Positions 1-9,660 of a DNA stretch of 55,516 nucleotides are shown one piece after another. This DNA comes from Prasinococcaceae sp. CCMP 1430 (Eukaryota > Prasinodermophyta > Palmophyllophyceae > Prasinococcales > Prasinococcaceae). The stretch lies in assembly GCA_013416795.1 (NCBI GenBank), contig RQSC01000958.1, positions 3,129-58,644 of the forward strand, written 5' to 3'. The position numbers and the translations under genes were made by a program. The notes under the pieces were generated by a model. That model made no database searches and was not told the origin of the DNA. It saw nothing but the letters and a program-made list of their open reading frames with translations. How positions within the stretch are numbered: the stretch's first letter is position 1; every line of letters starts with the position of its first letter.

Positions 1-2373
1 CGCGAGGCGTCGCCGGGCGCGAGGCCGGCCGGCGACGCCGGGGAGGGGGCGGGTGGCGAGGTGGACGGGGCCGGCGCTGCTGCGGCAGAGGAAGACGATG
101 CAGACGCGCTCGAGGACGACGAGGCCGACAAAGTCGGTGCCATCGATGCTGCCGCGCCTGCAGACGAAGGCGCGGGCGTAGCTGAGGACGACGAGCCGGC
201 CGATGCCGACGCCGCACCTGCCCCCATCGACGTGTTCGACGAAGCGCAGGCCGACGACGGCGACGCAGACGTGGATGATGAGGATCTCGACGAGCTCGCG
301 GAATATGAGAGAGTCTTCGTCGAAGAGGCGGGCGATGCGGACGAGGACGAGGAGGCCGAAGAGATGCAGGAGGCAATGAGCGGCGACGAAGACGAGGCGG
401 CGGAGGAGCTCGAGGAAGTGCGTGACATCATCGCGGACCGCAGCCTACACGCAAACACCCAGCGCCTGCTCCGCGAAGGAAAGGATGTTGCCTTCAAGCG
501 GGTGAAGCCTGAGGTGAAACCCGTCGGGGACGTGGTATCTCTCATGCTCGATCGCCTCGAAAGGCGGCGCAGGCGTGGGCGGGCGGCCGAGGAGCCCGAG
601 CACGTGGCGATGGAGACGCAGGAGGTCAAAGCCCTGGAGCTGGCGGTGGACGAACCGGCGGCCGAGCCAACGCTGAAAATCCTAAAGCTCGCGGTGGACG
701 AGCCCACCGCCACGCAGCATCAGCGGCATGGGCAGCCGCAGGAGACGACAGGACGGGTGGAGACGGCACAGTCGCCGCAGGCCCCAGCGCCGCTCTCAGC
801 GACCGACGGGGGCGCGGCCGCCCAGGCAGCGGGCACCGCATCGGGCGAGCACGCGGCGGACGAGCCCGACGTGGCGGAGCCTCCTGCGATGGAAGAGCAG
901 GTTGCGGCGGGTGGGGCGCCTGTGGAGCCCAGCGTGGCGACAGCTTCCGAGCAGCCCGCGGGGATGGGAGCTGGGGAGGAACCCGCGGCAGTGGCAGACG
1001 CGGAGCTCGGGGCGACGGATCCAGATTCACTGCCCGCGACGGTGTTGGCGTCAGCTCCGGAGCGAGGCGCAGCTGCAACGGATCCCATGGCTTCGGAGGC
1101 AGCAGCAGTGGCGGCTGTTGACGTCGACACGCAGGATGTGCCCACCGTCGTCGAGGCGAGAGCTCCCACCGCTGCCTCTGGCGACCTCTTCGTCGACGAT
1201 GCCGCGTGCGAGAGCGACGAGGATGGTGGCAATGCCGAGGACGACGAGGAGGAGGCGGAGGATGAGGAGGAGGACGGCCAGGAATACTCGGACATGGAGG
1301 GTTTCTTGGCGGACGATGGCGAGGAAGACGGCGACGATGAGGCACACAGGCAGCTCGACCTTGAGCACGCCCGCGCGCAGGCGGACGCCGAGCGCAGGAT
1401 GCCCACCACCGCACCGGTCACCGCTGCTGGCGCCAGGTTCGTGCCGCGCCAAACCTCTATGCCAAAGTCGCGCGCAACATCCATCCTGGCGGCGGCTCTC
1501 GCCACGGGCGCCGCCCCGCAGCCGTCGCTCTTGCCGACGTCCAAGCCCAGCTTTCACCCGTTTGAGGCGCGTGCCGCGGCCGCGGCGGCTGCGGTTGCGT
1601 GCGGCGACCGCGAGGACGTCGCGCAAGAGCTCGCCCAAGGGAACGAGGATGAGCTCGCACTGGAAGACGGTGGGGCGAAGGAGGCCGCCAGCGTAGAGGA
1701 TGGCAGCGATGAGGAGGACTACGACAGCGAGGAGGAGCACCGCGAGCGCTTTAAGCGGCAGAAGCTCCTTGATGAGATCAACGAGAAAGAAAATGCACGT
1801 GCGATGCCGAGCCTGGAGGACGACTCCCAGGAGGTGTTTGGCATGCTCCACCGCGTGAACTCGCGCTCCATGGGCGCGCACACCCGCGACGGGGCTGGCG
1901 GCGCCGCGAGCCGCCCGATGTTGCTGCGCGGTGGGGGCTTTTCGTCGCAGGGGCAGGCATCGCAGGAGGGCAGCTTCCTCAATATCCTCAACAGCAACAC
2001 ACGAAGCGCTGTGTCATCACGCGACGGCACCAGTGCCACGAAGAGCTTTGTCTTCAACCGCGTCGACCCCGTCGATCCAGTCAAGACGGAGCTCCATGGT
2101 GGCGGACGATCCAGCTCGCGCCACGCCCTCGGCGGCAGGGTGCGCCAAAACAGCGCGAGACTGCTGCCCCCAGCGAGCGCGGGAGGCAGCAGCATGAGCG
2201 GCCTGTTCGGAAAGTTGGCGCAGAGGCAAAACTCGATGCCCGCGCCCTCGAATGCCAGCATCGGTAGCGAGGGCGCATCTGCGCCGCAAGCGGCGCCGCA
2301 GCAGCGCCCTGGCCTCAGGCCTCTCCTGAGCACGTTCGGCCAGGGGCGGACTGTGTACCCTGCGACATTATAA
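1..2373 (+). CDS. Acidic Claspin/Mrc1-like protein, 3' part
   Basis: The reading frame is open to the left window edge and ends at TAA 2371-2373. The first codon usually taken as a start (61) is GTG, so the true start lies outside the window. The product is extremely acidic, with Asp/Glu blocks near 240-420, 1180-1340 and 1690-1745. Three patches recall the Claspin/Mrc1 checkpoint mediator: a block ending in RVFVEEAGDADED, a second with LFVDDAACESDED followed by DMEGFLADDGEED, and a third with EEEHRERFKRQKLLDE. In that family such blocks lie in the C-terminal half of a replication-fork protein that helps activate Chk1/Rad53. The middle is Ala/Pro/Glu low complexity and the tail is Ser/Gly/Arg rich. 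Homology rests on composition and short motifs only, so another acidic nuclear protein is possible. Its stop lies 12 bp from the stop of the opposing gene. Confidence 0.45.
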   Translation, partial: REASPGARPAGDAGEGAGGEVDGAGAAAAEEDDADALEDDEADKVGAIDAAAPADEGAGVAEDDEPADADAAPAPIDVFDEAQADDGDADVDDEDLDELAEYERVFVEEAGDADEDEEAEEMQEAMSGDEDEAAEELEEVRDIIADRSLHANTQRLLREGKDVAFKRVKPEVKPVGDVVSLMLDRLERRRRRGRAAEEPEHVAMETQEVKALELAVDEPAAEPTLKILKLAVDEPTATQHQRHGQPQETTGRVETAQSPQAPAPLSATDGGAAAQAAGTASGEHAADEPDVAEPPAMEEQVAAGGAPVEPSVATASEQPAGMGAGEEPAAVADAELGATDPDSLPATVLASAPERGAAATDPMASEAAAVAAVDVDTQDVPTVVEARAPTAASGDLFVDDAACESDEDGGNAEDDEEEAEDEEEDGQEYSDMEGFLADDGEEDGDDEAHRQLDLEHARAQADAERRMPTTAPVTAAGARFVPRQTSMPKSRATSILAAALATGAAPQPSLLPTSKPSFHPFEARAAAAAAAVACGDREDVAQELAQGNEDELALEDGGAKEAASVEDGSDEEDYDSEEEHRERFKRQKLLDEINEKENARAMPSLEDDSQEVFGMLHRVNSRSMGAHTRDGAGGAASRPMLLRGGGFSSQGQASQEGSFLNILNSNTRSAVSSRDGTSATKSFVFNRVDPVDPVKTELHGGGRSSSRHALGGRVRQNSARLLPPASAGGSSMSGLFGKLAQRQNSMPAPSNASIGSEGASAPQAAPQQRPGLRPLLSTFGQGRTVYPATL

Positions 2374-2385
2374 TGACTTGATGGT

Positions 2386-4078
2386 TTACATGTTTGCGCC
2401 CTCAACGATTCTGAGTTTGTGCAGCGCCTCGGCGCAGGACGTCCCGGCGTCATAGCGCACCGTGTGCCTGCGTTTGAAGGGCTCAAAGACCGCCACGGTT
2501 CCCCAGGCCCGCACCTCGCCGTCGCCGCCGTCGCTGCAGACCGCTATGCGCCTGCCCACTGCGCGCTCGCCAAGGAGCGAGAGCACGCCGCCGAGCTTCC
2601 CCTCCGCCGCCGCGATCGCCGCACTCGCCGTGAGGCACGCCTGCCGCAGCGTGGGCCTCCCGCACGTGTAGCACTCACCACACCTCCAGCCCTTGGGTGG
2701 GGCCTCCCGTGGCCTTCCGTCGTCTGGAACGCACCATGGCCGCGAGCTGGCCACTGTGGCCGCCATGGAGTCTGCGAGGCCCCTGAGCAGACCTGCGGCT
2801 ATTTGGGGCCACTGAGCGCTACTCTCGGGGGCACCAGGTGCGCCAGAAGCCCCAAACTCGTGTGCCCCCACTGGAGCGACTTGCCAAGGTCCTAGCGGTG
2901 CCGCTAGTCGCAACCGCGGGCGAATGCGGCCATGAGCGACTGTGACCGTGGGCGCATCCGCCAGTTCGGGCTGCGCGCCGCCTGGTTGCCCGGGCTCAGG
3001 CGCCGCCACGTAGTGGAGCCGTACCTCCGCCGCGTTGTGCCGGCGGTGCGTGGCGGACGCTGGGCCGACCAGAGTTGCGGGGAACCACCCGCTGCCACAG
3101 CCACTACCGCCGTCACCACCGTCGACGCCATCTCCGCACCACTGCACCTCCACTCTGTCGCCGCAGCGGAATGCGTGTCCAGGCTGCGCGACGGGCGCCG
3201 CAAGGCGCAGCCACTCGCTCGGCACGCTCTCGTGCAGTACGGGCGACTCGGGGCCTTCCGAGCAGACTTGCGCGGGTCGGTCACGTTCGTCCAGCTTCTC
3301 ATGCACGTCGTTACGACTGCCTTCCTGCGTGGTGTGCTCCGCAGCCTGCCTGGCTACGCCCCCTGCCGAGCCGCCGGTTTTGTACTCGACGAGCGTGTGG
3401 CTCGGCAGCTCGCGCGCTTCGCCGAGCGACGTCGCGCTCAGCCACCCCCCTTCGCCCCCACAAGGCGAAAGCTCCACGTGCACGCCCGGTTGGAACCCCC
3501 CACTGGGCGTGACGGCGGTGGCGTACCGCGGCTGTGCGGCGCCATGCGAGGGCACATCTGCGAGACTCACGAATTGCTGCGAGCACGCGTCCGCGCCGGC
3601 GAGCAACCGCTGAAGCTCTGTGGCCCGCAGCACTCCTGTGTTGGCACCCCCCACGCCGAGCACCTGCCGCGAGAACGCCTCCAGCGCGGCGCCTTCCCTG
3701 CCTCGCAGCCGCGCCCCCTCGGCGAGCGCGGCCGCGGCGCCCGGGACGAGCACGGCGGCCACGGCGGCGTCGCGCGGGTGCGCCGCGCGCGCGGCTTGGA
3801 CGGCGGCCTCCGCCTTGGCGCGGTCGCCCGCCATGAGGCACAGCTGGCAGAGCGCTCCCAGCAGCACGTCGCGCCTGGGGACGCTCTCGGAGGCGGCCAG
3901 GTCGCGCGCGGCCTCCACCGCCACCGCTGCCGCGAGGATGGCGTCGCGCGCGTCGCCGCCGACGTTCGTCTGCCGCGAGACCGCCGCGAAGAGCGCGAAG
4001 GGGCGGTGCGCCACAGAGTAGGGGGCGGCGCGCGCGGCAGCCGCCGCGCCGCGTGGCACCGCGGTGCCGTCGCGCGCA

Positions 4079-4129
<51 letters not shown>

Positions 4130-4233
4130 GGAGAAGGTTGGTCTGACGTTGGGGTCAGCGCCGGGGTGGCGGGCGCAGTTGCGGTCAGGGTTTCATGTTT
4201 TGATCGAAAATGCCCCCTAAAATCAAACATCAA
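2386..4233 (-). CDS. Tudor/Agenet-like protein with a CGxCxxC-type motif
   Basis: This frame of up to 615 codons starts in a poorly supported N-terminus with a poly-Pro stretch coded by a 50-bp G run on the + strand. An Ala-rich helical segment follows. Two or three beta-rich modules resembling Tudor/Agenet barrels come next; one begins FRCGDRVEVQWCGDG and has GWFPATLVG, and the last has VGRRIAVCSDGGDGEVRAWG then HTVRYDAG. Tudor/Agenet domains bind methylated histone tails or other proteins in chromatin. Between the modules is WRCGECYTCGRPTLRQAC, a possible partial zinc site that recalls CXXC-type fingers but is too short for one. The stop is TAA (TTA at 2386-2388 on +). The start is uncertain: any error in the G-run length would shift the frame, and no Met follows the run for more than 90 codons. 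The specific partner cannot be named. Confidence 0.5.
4079..4128. repeat. 50-bp uninterrupted G tract
   Basis: A pure G run on the + strand, so C in the sense of the Tudor-like gene, where it is read as poly-proline. Its length is likely polymorphic or approximate in the assembly, which matters because it lies in a reading frame. Confidence 0.95.
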
Positions 4234-4753
4234 AATAAACTCTTTGAGGCTTTGCTTTGTGACACCCTACCAGATTCCCCGCGCCTCGGTGCACCACCCA
4301 CCCACGGGAAAAGTCGAAGGCGTTCGAACACGAGGGGGGCCAGGGCAGTCCTGCGGACGGGGTCGCGCGAACTCGCGCGCGGCCCGCGGCCGCGTGGGGC
4401 GGGCGCCTCCTCAGCTCGTCGCGCTCTCGCTTCCTGCGATCGCCGCCGCCGCCGCCGCCGCCGCAGCGTCGCCAAATCATAAACCCTATTTTAGCCCACG
4501 GTATAAACCCAAAATGCGCACGAACCTGAACTCACCTCGACTCTGTGCTGGCGCGTCGGCGAGCCACGTGACGACGACGCCATCAAAACACCCACGGTAA
4601 CAAAAACAAAAAGAATTCTGAATTGATAGGTCAGAATGCGTTGAGAAGGACCCTCAAATCTTTGTGTTTCTTTTTGTTTCTCGATTTCCAACTCGATTTC
4701 CAATCAAATTGCATTGAAATGGGAAACGGGAGACGGCACACCGGAGCGGTCCA
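4234..4753. promoter_or_regulatory. Divergent intergenic region with A/T-rich islands
   Basis: This stretch separates the Tudor-like gene (-) from arginine deiminase (+). It is much richer in A/T than its surroundings, especially at 4600-4730. Two copies of CTCGATTTCC lie at about 4680-4703, 50-75 bp before the deiminase start. Short open frames here are not convincing. I read it as a shared promoter region. Confidence 0.45.
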
Positions 4754-6816
4754 ATGCGTTTTGACCTGGGGCGGCGGCGGCGGCGGCTGGGTTGGGGGCG
4801 CGGGAGCGAGCGAGCGAGCGCCGGGGCCAGAGGACGCGCGCGCGACGACGCGGCAGGTTCGCCCACGGGCGCCGCGGCGAAGAAGCGGCTCGTTGGCGAG
4901 GGCTTCGGCGTGCCCGTGAGCCCGCGGAATCACGGCGCGCGCGAGGCGCACGCGGCGGCCACCGAGGCGGACTCATACGACTTTGCGGCCGGCAGTGGGC
5001 GCTGCACGGCGCATGAGGCGCTCGCCGACACGCGCGTGGCGCTCGCCGCGCCGCTGCTCGAGGGCGCGTGGCTGGACACGCTCCAGAGAAACGGCGACGC
5101 GGGGATGGGCGCGCCGTGCGTACCCTCAGGGGGCGTCAACGCGGACCGCGCGCGGGGCCGCCGACAGCACAGCGGGCAACGCCACGAGGACGACTTCGCA
5201 CAGATCGTCCTTGTGTGCGAGGCGAACCTGTCCAACAATATCATGGGTGCGCTCCATCCAAATGGCTCGCTCTACGAGCGGCCCGTCAATATGGCGGTGT
5301 GCTCGCGCCAGCACCTCGCCTTTCGCGAGGCGCTGGAGGCCGAGGGCGCGCACACCCTCAGCGTGCGCGAGGTGCTGCTGCACGATTGCTCGAGCAGCGT
5401 CCGAGCACGCGTGGAGCTCGAGGACCTCGCTGCGGACGTGCTCGTGTACGAGATGGACGAGAGCGCAGCGCAAAACATCATGAATAGTGCCGATCCCTAC
5501 TACGTGACTGACCACTACAAGTCCAGCGTGCTACGTGCGATGTCTCCCGAGCAGCTGATCGATGTCATCCTCACTGCTCCGCGTGTGGTCATCACGCCGT
5601 CATTTCGTGACACAGGCTTCACTGCCACGTATGAGTTTCGCCCGAAGGCCAATCTACAGTTCACGCGCGATCAACAGATCGTCACTCTGAACGGCATCGT
5701 GATGGCTCGGCTGCGCTCCAGCCAGCGTGCAGGCGAGGTCAAGATCATGCGCTACGTTCATCAAAAGCTCGGCCTTCCAGTCATTGGGGAAGTCTGCGAC
5801 GAGGGCGCGTTCTTGGAGGTGCGTGCATGCTGCCGCGTTTAGGGACGCACGGCGCGCGCGCGCGCTCTGGCTTGTCGCAGCGCTCCCGGCTTTTGCTGAC
5901 CACCGGCTCTCGACCCTCATGTGCGTGCTCCGGTTGGGCTGGCACCCTTGCTCTTTCAGGGCGGTGATTTTTTCCCCGCCGGCGAGGACCTGTGCCTGCT
6001 TGGAGTTGGGCTGCGCTCCAATCGCGCGGCGGCGCTCGAGCTCATGCGCAAGGACTTGCTCGGAACGCGCCGCGTGGCTGTGGTGCGCGACGAAAGTGAC
6101 CTTTCGCAGGACCGCATGCACCTCGACTGCGTCTTTAACATCGCCTCGGACAGCGTGTGCCTGCTGTTCGAGGGCGCGATGGGCGATGCGCCGACGCGTC
6201 GCTTGGTCGACGTGTACGAGCGCGCTGGCGCCGGTGCCCAGTATGCGCTCAAGCGTGAAAGCGTCGAGTTCGGCGAGTTCCTGAGTGGGGAGGGATACAC
6301 CATCATCCCCATCACGCTCGAGGAGCAGCTTGCGTACGGCTGGTATGTGCTCGCGCGCGCGTGCGCGCCCTCGTCACTGCGATCAAGCCGCGCGTGCTTG
6401 CGCGCTGTGCGTGCCCACACGAGCATGCGTTTTGGCTGACACGCTCTGCACGCCGCCGTGCCTACCCTCGCATGCGCAGCAACATACTCAACCTCGGCGG
6501 CGGTTGCGTCATGAGCTGTCACGAGGGTTCTGCGCGCAAGCTCGCGCGCACCAAGCGATTCACGGGCAACGTGCACTACCTCGAGTTCGATCAGATCACA
6601 GCCATGTACGGCGCGCTGCACTGCAGCTCGCAGGTGCTTCTGCGCACACGGGATGGGCTCATGCAGAACGGCGGGGAATGCCTCATGCGCCGTCGCCTGA
6701 GGCTGAAAGCGAAGGCATCGAGCGCGGCCAATGCGGAGCGCTTGCGATTGGCCGCCGAGGGCACGCCGCCATTCTCAGGCAGGCGCACACCGTCGTTCCC
6801 CAGGCTAGCTCCATGA
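4754..6816 (+). CDS. Arginine deiminase family enzyme (three exons)
   Basis: Exons 4754-5818, 5960-6342 and 6480-6816 join in phases 0 and 2, with donors GTGCGT and GTATGT and acceptors CAG, giving about 594 residues. Arginine deiminase hydrolyses arginine to citrulline and ammonia. Family landmarks occur in order: NGSLYERPVNMAVC, NLQFTRDQQ (the FTRD loop), EGGDFFPAGEDLCLLGVG created across the first splice, MHLDCVFNI with the active-site His and Asp, and finally MYGALHCSSQ, whose Cys (about 531) would be the nucleophile. The second splice makes the expected GCNILNLGGG strand. The N-terminal 70 or so residues are low complexity, so the ATG at 4754 is tentative. Eukaryotic copies are known in some protists and algae, where they feed citrulline/ATP production or nitrogen recycling. 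The C-terminus carries a basic 40-residue extension. An amidinotransferase of another subgroup is less likely. Confidence 0.85.
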
Positions 6817-6900
6817 CCGCTGGCCGTGGCTGCCACTTTGGCTGGTTCACGACCCGCGTCACATAAAAGTACTGATTACATGTGTACACGCCGTACGCCA

Positions 6901-7337
6901 TCATCTTCTGGCGCGTTTGGCGGGCGGTGCGTCCACGCTGAGCGTGCCCTCCGTCTCCTTGGCGAGCACGTCTGCCTGCGCGGCGGCCGCGCGCGCTTTA
7001 GCACGTGCGACGCGCTCGCGGCGCATCTCGGCACGTTGCGGCAGAGCGCGCTCCGCGCCGTGTCGCACGACCTCCTGCGGGCACGTGGCACAGGCGCCGT
7101 GCCGGCGCGGGTCAGGCACGCGCTCAGTGGGCTCCTGGGATTCACTGACACAGCATGCTAGCACACAAGGCCATGCAGGGCTCACGCTTCCGCAAGGAGC
7201 GCACGCCCAGGTGCGGATGATGACTGCGACGCGGGCGCGCGGACACATGAGCGCGTGGACGCACTCACCTCCAACGACAGCGCATCGTCGTCGGCCATGC
7301 CATCAGCCCCCCCCGAGCCCGCGCCCCCGATGTCCAT
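6901..7337 (-). CDS. Small basic hypothetical protein (two exons)
   Basis: Proposed exons are 7337-7269 and 7134-6901. The donor is a strong GTGAGT, the acceptor is AATCCCAG, and both are in phase 0, giving 100 residues. The N-terminus (MDIGGAGSGGADGMADDDAL) is acidic and glycine rich. The C-terminal half is an Arg/Ala-rich helix (MRRERVARAKARAAAAQ) ending in the basic sequence PPAKRARR, which could be a nuclear localisation signal. A CATC pair precedes the helix. No family is recognised. The start may lie in a further upstream exon, because the frame stays open to about 7844. Its stop faces the deiminase gene tail to tail. Confidence 0.4.
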
Positions 7338-7978
7338 GGCGCCAAACAAACGCGACGCGAGTGCGGCCGCGGGCCGCAGGTCGCACCAGACGCCGACAGG
7401 TGTGCGCCAGGGAGGGAGGTGTCGTCGCGGGGCGAGCGTCCGCGCCTGGGACTGGCAGCGGGAAGCGCGCGCGCGCTCCAACGCCGTTCGCCGCGCGTTC
7501 CCCCCCCCCCCCTCCTTCTCCCCCGCCCTTGTGGCGGGGGGCAGGGGAGGGGTTCGACGACGCGCGGGAACTCGCTCCACTGACCCCGGCGCCAGCGCCG
7601 TGTGGCGGGACCGCCTGCGCGCCAGCACTCCTACGCCTGCTCGCGCACGCAGCCGCCGTACCGGCTCCCTGCTGGCGTCCTCTGCGAACCCTACCCCAAT
7701 TTGATAGCCGTCTGGAACCTTGGGTGGTTCGGAGCGAACGTTGCATTCGACCACGCAAATTTGCACGCGCACCCTCTCTCGCTCGCGCGGGCGCGCGCGG
7801 GCGTGTGCAGACACGTGTGCGCGGTGCGCCCCCCGTTTGCGCAAGCCTCTTGAGCGGCGTCTGCGCGCTGGTTTCTAAGAGCAGGGGCGTGTGCTTGCAG
7901 CGATGGAACTTTCCCCGTGAGTTACAGCTCTACGCCTCTCGGGGCAGCGCCCTAGCGCTGCATGTACGCGCCTGATAC
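7338..7978. other. Non-coding or unresolved stretch
   Basis: Open frames exist on both strands but are Arg/Pro/Ala rich with no recognisable domain. A C-rich run sits at 7500-7513. It may hold a 5' exon or the 5' UTR of the small basic protein gene and the 3' UTR of ALYREF. Confidence 0.3.
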
Positions 7979-9079
7979 CTAGCCCTGCATGTATGCGTCC
8001 ATCTGCTTGTCGAGGGCAGCGCCAGAGACGGGCGGGCCGCGCCCACGCCCGCGCCCACGCCCACGCCCGCGCCCACCACCGCGCCCGCCGCCGCGTCCGC
8101 CGCCCTGCACCATCGGCACCGCAGCGCGCGGCTGCTGCTGTTGCTGCCGCGGCGCACCGAGGCGGTCCGCGAGACCAGAGCTCGGCGCGGCCACGCCGCC
8201 AACGAGGCTGATTCGCATGGGCTTGCCGTCGAGCGTGACGTTGTTGTACTTGTCAAACGCGCGCTGCGCGCCGCCCGGCGCAGTGAACTCCACCTCAGCG
8301 GTGCCGCGGCTGCGGCCGTTCTCATCGAAGTTGACGTTCGCCCTGCGCAGCTTGCCCTCGCTGCCGAAGAGCTCGCGCACATCTTGCGTGGTGACCTTGG
8401 GGCCGAGGTTGGCGACAAAGATCTTCTTCGCGCCCGTGTTAACAGTGACGACGCCCGAAAAGGCGGCCCCAGCCAGCTGGCGCTGCTGCTGCTGTTTGCG
8501 CCCCCCGGACACGTTGGCGAACATGTCGCCAGGCTTGGCGGTCGAGATGCCCTTGCCTTTGCCCTTGCCTTTGCCCTTGCCCTTGCCTAGGCCGGTCACG
8601 GCGGTGACCTGCATTGGCGCTGCACCGCCCTTCGCCTTGCCCTTCTTCTTCACGCCGCCACCGGTCGCCTTGGGCGAGAGTGCGCTCGCAGTCTTCTTGG
8701 GCTTGGGCTTGGGCTTCTGCGCCCTCTTCGCCTTGATCAAGTCTGCGGAGCGCGCCGCGGGCGCATGCGCTTGTCAGTTTCCTCGTGGCGCCGAGTGCCC
8801 CGGCGAGGCGAGCCGCACGCGCCAGGATCACGCGCGACGGCCATCGCCTCCCGCTCCGTCGCACCCCGCGTGCATCCGTGCGCTCTCCCCCGCGTGTCCA
8901 CCCGCCGCCGCCGCCGCCGCGCGTCCCGGGGGCGGGCGCGCGCGAATGCCCGATCGGCGCGCGGCGGCGCCGCGCGGCGCCCCAGCCCCCCACCCACACC
9001 CACACGCCCACACACCACCATCATCTCCCTCGCGTGCGCGCGACACACCATCGAGCGACTGGTCCAGGGCGGACGCCAT
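7979..9079 (-). CDS. ALYREF: ALYREF/THO4-type mRNA export adaptor (two exons)
   Basis: Exon 1 (9079-9049) codes MASALDQSLD and ends in phase 1 at GTGTGT. Exon 2 (8742-7979) follows CCGCAG. The join restores the REF N-terminal box, SLDDLIKAKRAQK, which no unspliced frame contains. The protein is 264 residues. After a Lys/Gly/Pro-rich segment with GKGKGK repeats comes one RRM, with RNP2 KIFVANLG and RNP1-like SRGTAEVEF. A Gly/Arg (RGG) domain follows, and the C-terminus ALDKQMDAYM matches the FoP/REF C-box. ALYREF couples the TREX complex to spliced mRNA and hands it to NXF1-type receptors; both end boxes are helicase/UAP56-binding elements in this family. The RGG part is a GC-rich low-complexity repeat. 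Confidence is high because all three family elements are present in order. Confidence 0.93.
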
Positions 9080-9660
9080 CCTCGCGAGCGCTGGGCGCGC
9101 CACGCCGGGCGCCGCGCGGTGTGGCCCGCCGACAGCCAGCAGCTGCCGCGCGGGGCCGCGCCGGCGCCGACGTGGCGTCGATTTTTTTCCCGCCTTTTTT
9201 TCCCCGCTCCTTTTCCCCATTTTTTCATTCCTTTTTTTTGCGCGGCGGTCGAACCCCCCAAACGCGGATGAAAGTCCGGGTGTGAGCCGCAGGGGGGGAA
9301 CGCCGTTATTTTTATCGCTCCGAGGAAACCGATTAGTCTCCTGAGCAAAAGCGTTCCGCGCATCAACCCCTGGAAAAAAAAAGTGCAGCGTCGGCAGCGC
9401 GGAGCGCCCCACCTCACCTTTGGTTTTGATGGCGCGTGCCACCGGCGGCATCAAAACGCATGGCACCTGGGGCGCGCGCGCGCGCGGGCGCGCGCGCGCG
9501 CGCGCCACACAACACTGACTACGAGATCAGCAGGTCGGCCCTCATCGGTGCGTGCGCCCGAGCGCGCCGAGCCGCAGAGAGGGGGGCAGAGCGGGGTGGG
9601 TGCGGAGTGGGGAGAGGCGGGGAGAGAGTCGAGGCGTGCGCCTGCCGCCGCGGGGCCGCG
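9080..9660. promoter_or_regulatory. Divergent promoter region between ALYREF and Rab5
   Basis: It contains T-rich stretches (9180-9240), a TCGATTTTTT element at about 9178, and an alternating CG tract at 9473-9505 that could adopt Z-form. No coding region is supported. Confidence 0.4.

Noticed and set aside
720-1881. Long antisense ORFs opposite the acidic protein (Arg- or Ser-rich)
   Set aside because: They are shadows of a biased GC-rich coding frame; Asp/Glu-rich coding gives Ser/Arg/Val-rich frames on the other strand.
4210-4600. Plus-strand ORF overlapping the Tudor-like start (KIKHQNKLFEALLCDTLP)
   Set aside because: Crosses an A/T-rich intergenic region, lacks a domain and overlaps the opposite gene's 5' end.
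4754-6816. Bacterial contamination explaining the arginine deiminase
   Set aside because: Two spliceosomal introns are needed to restore conserved motifs, which a bacterial gene would not have.
7989-9344. 451-codon plus-strand ORF opposite ALYREF
   Set aside because: Pro/Arg-rich shadow of the RGG and GKGKGK repeats; ALYREF on the minus strand has all family motifs and a validated splice.
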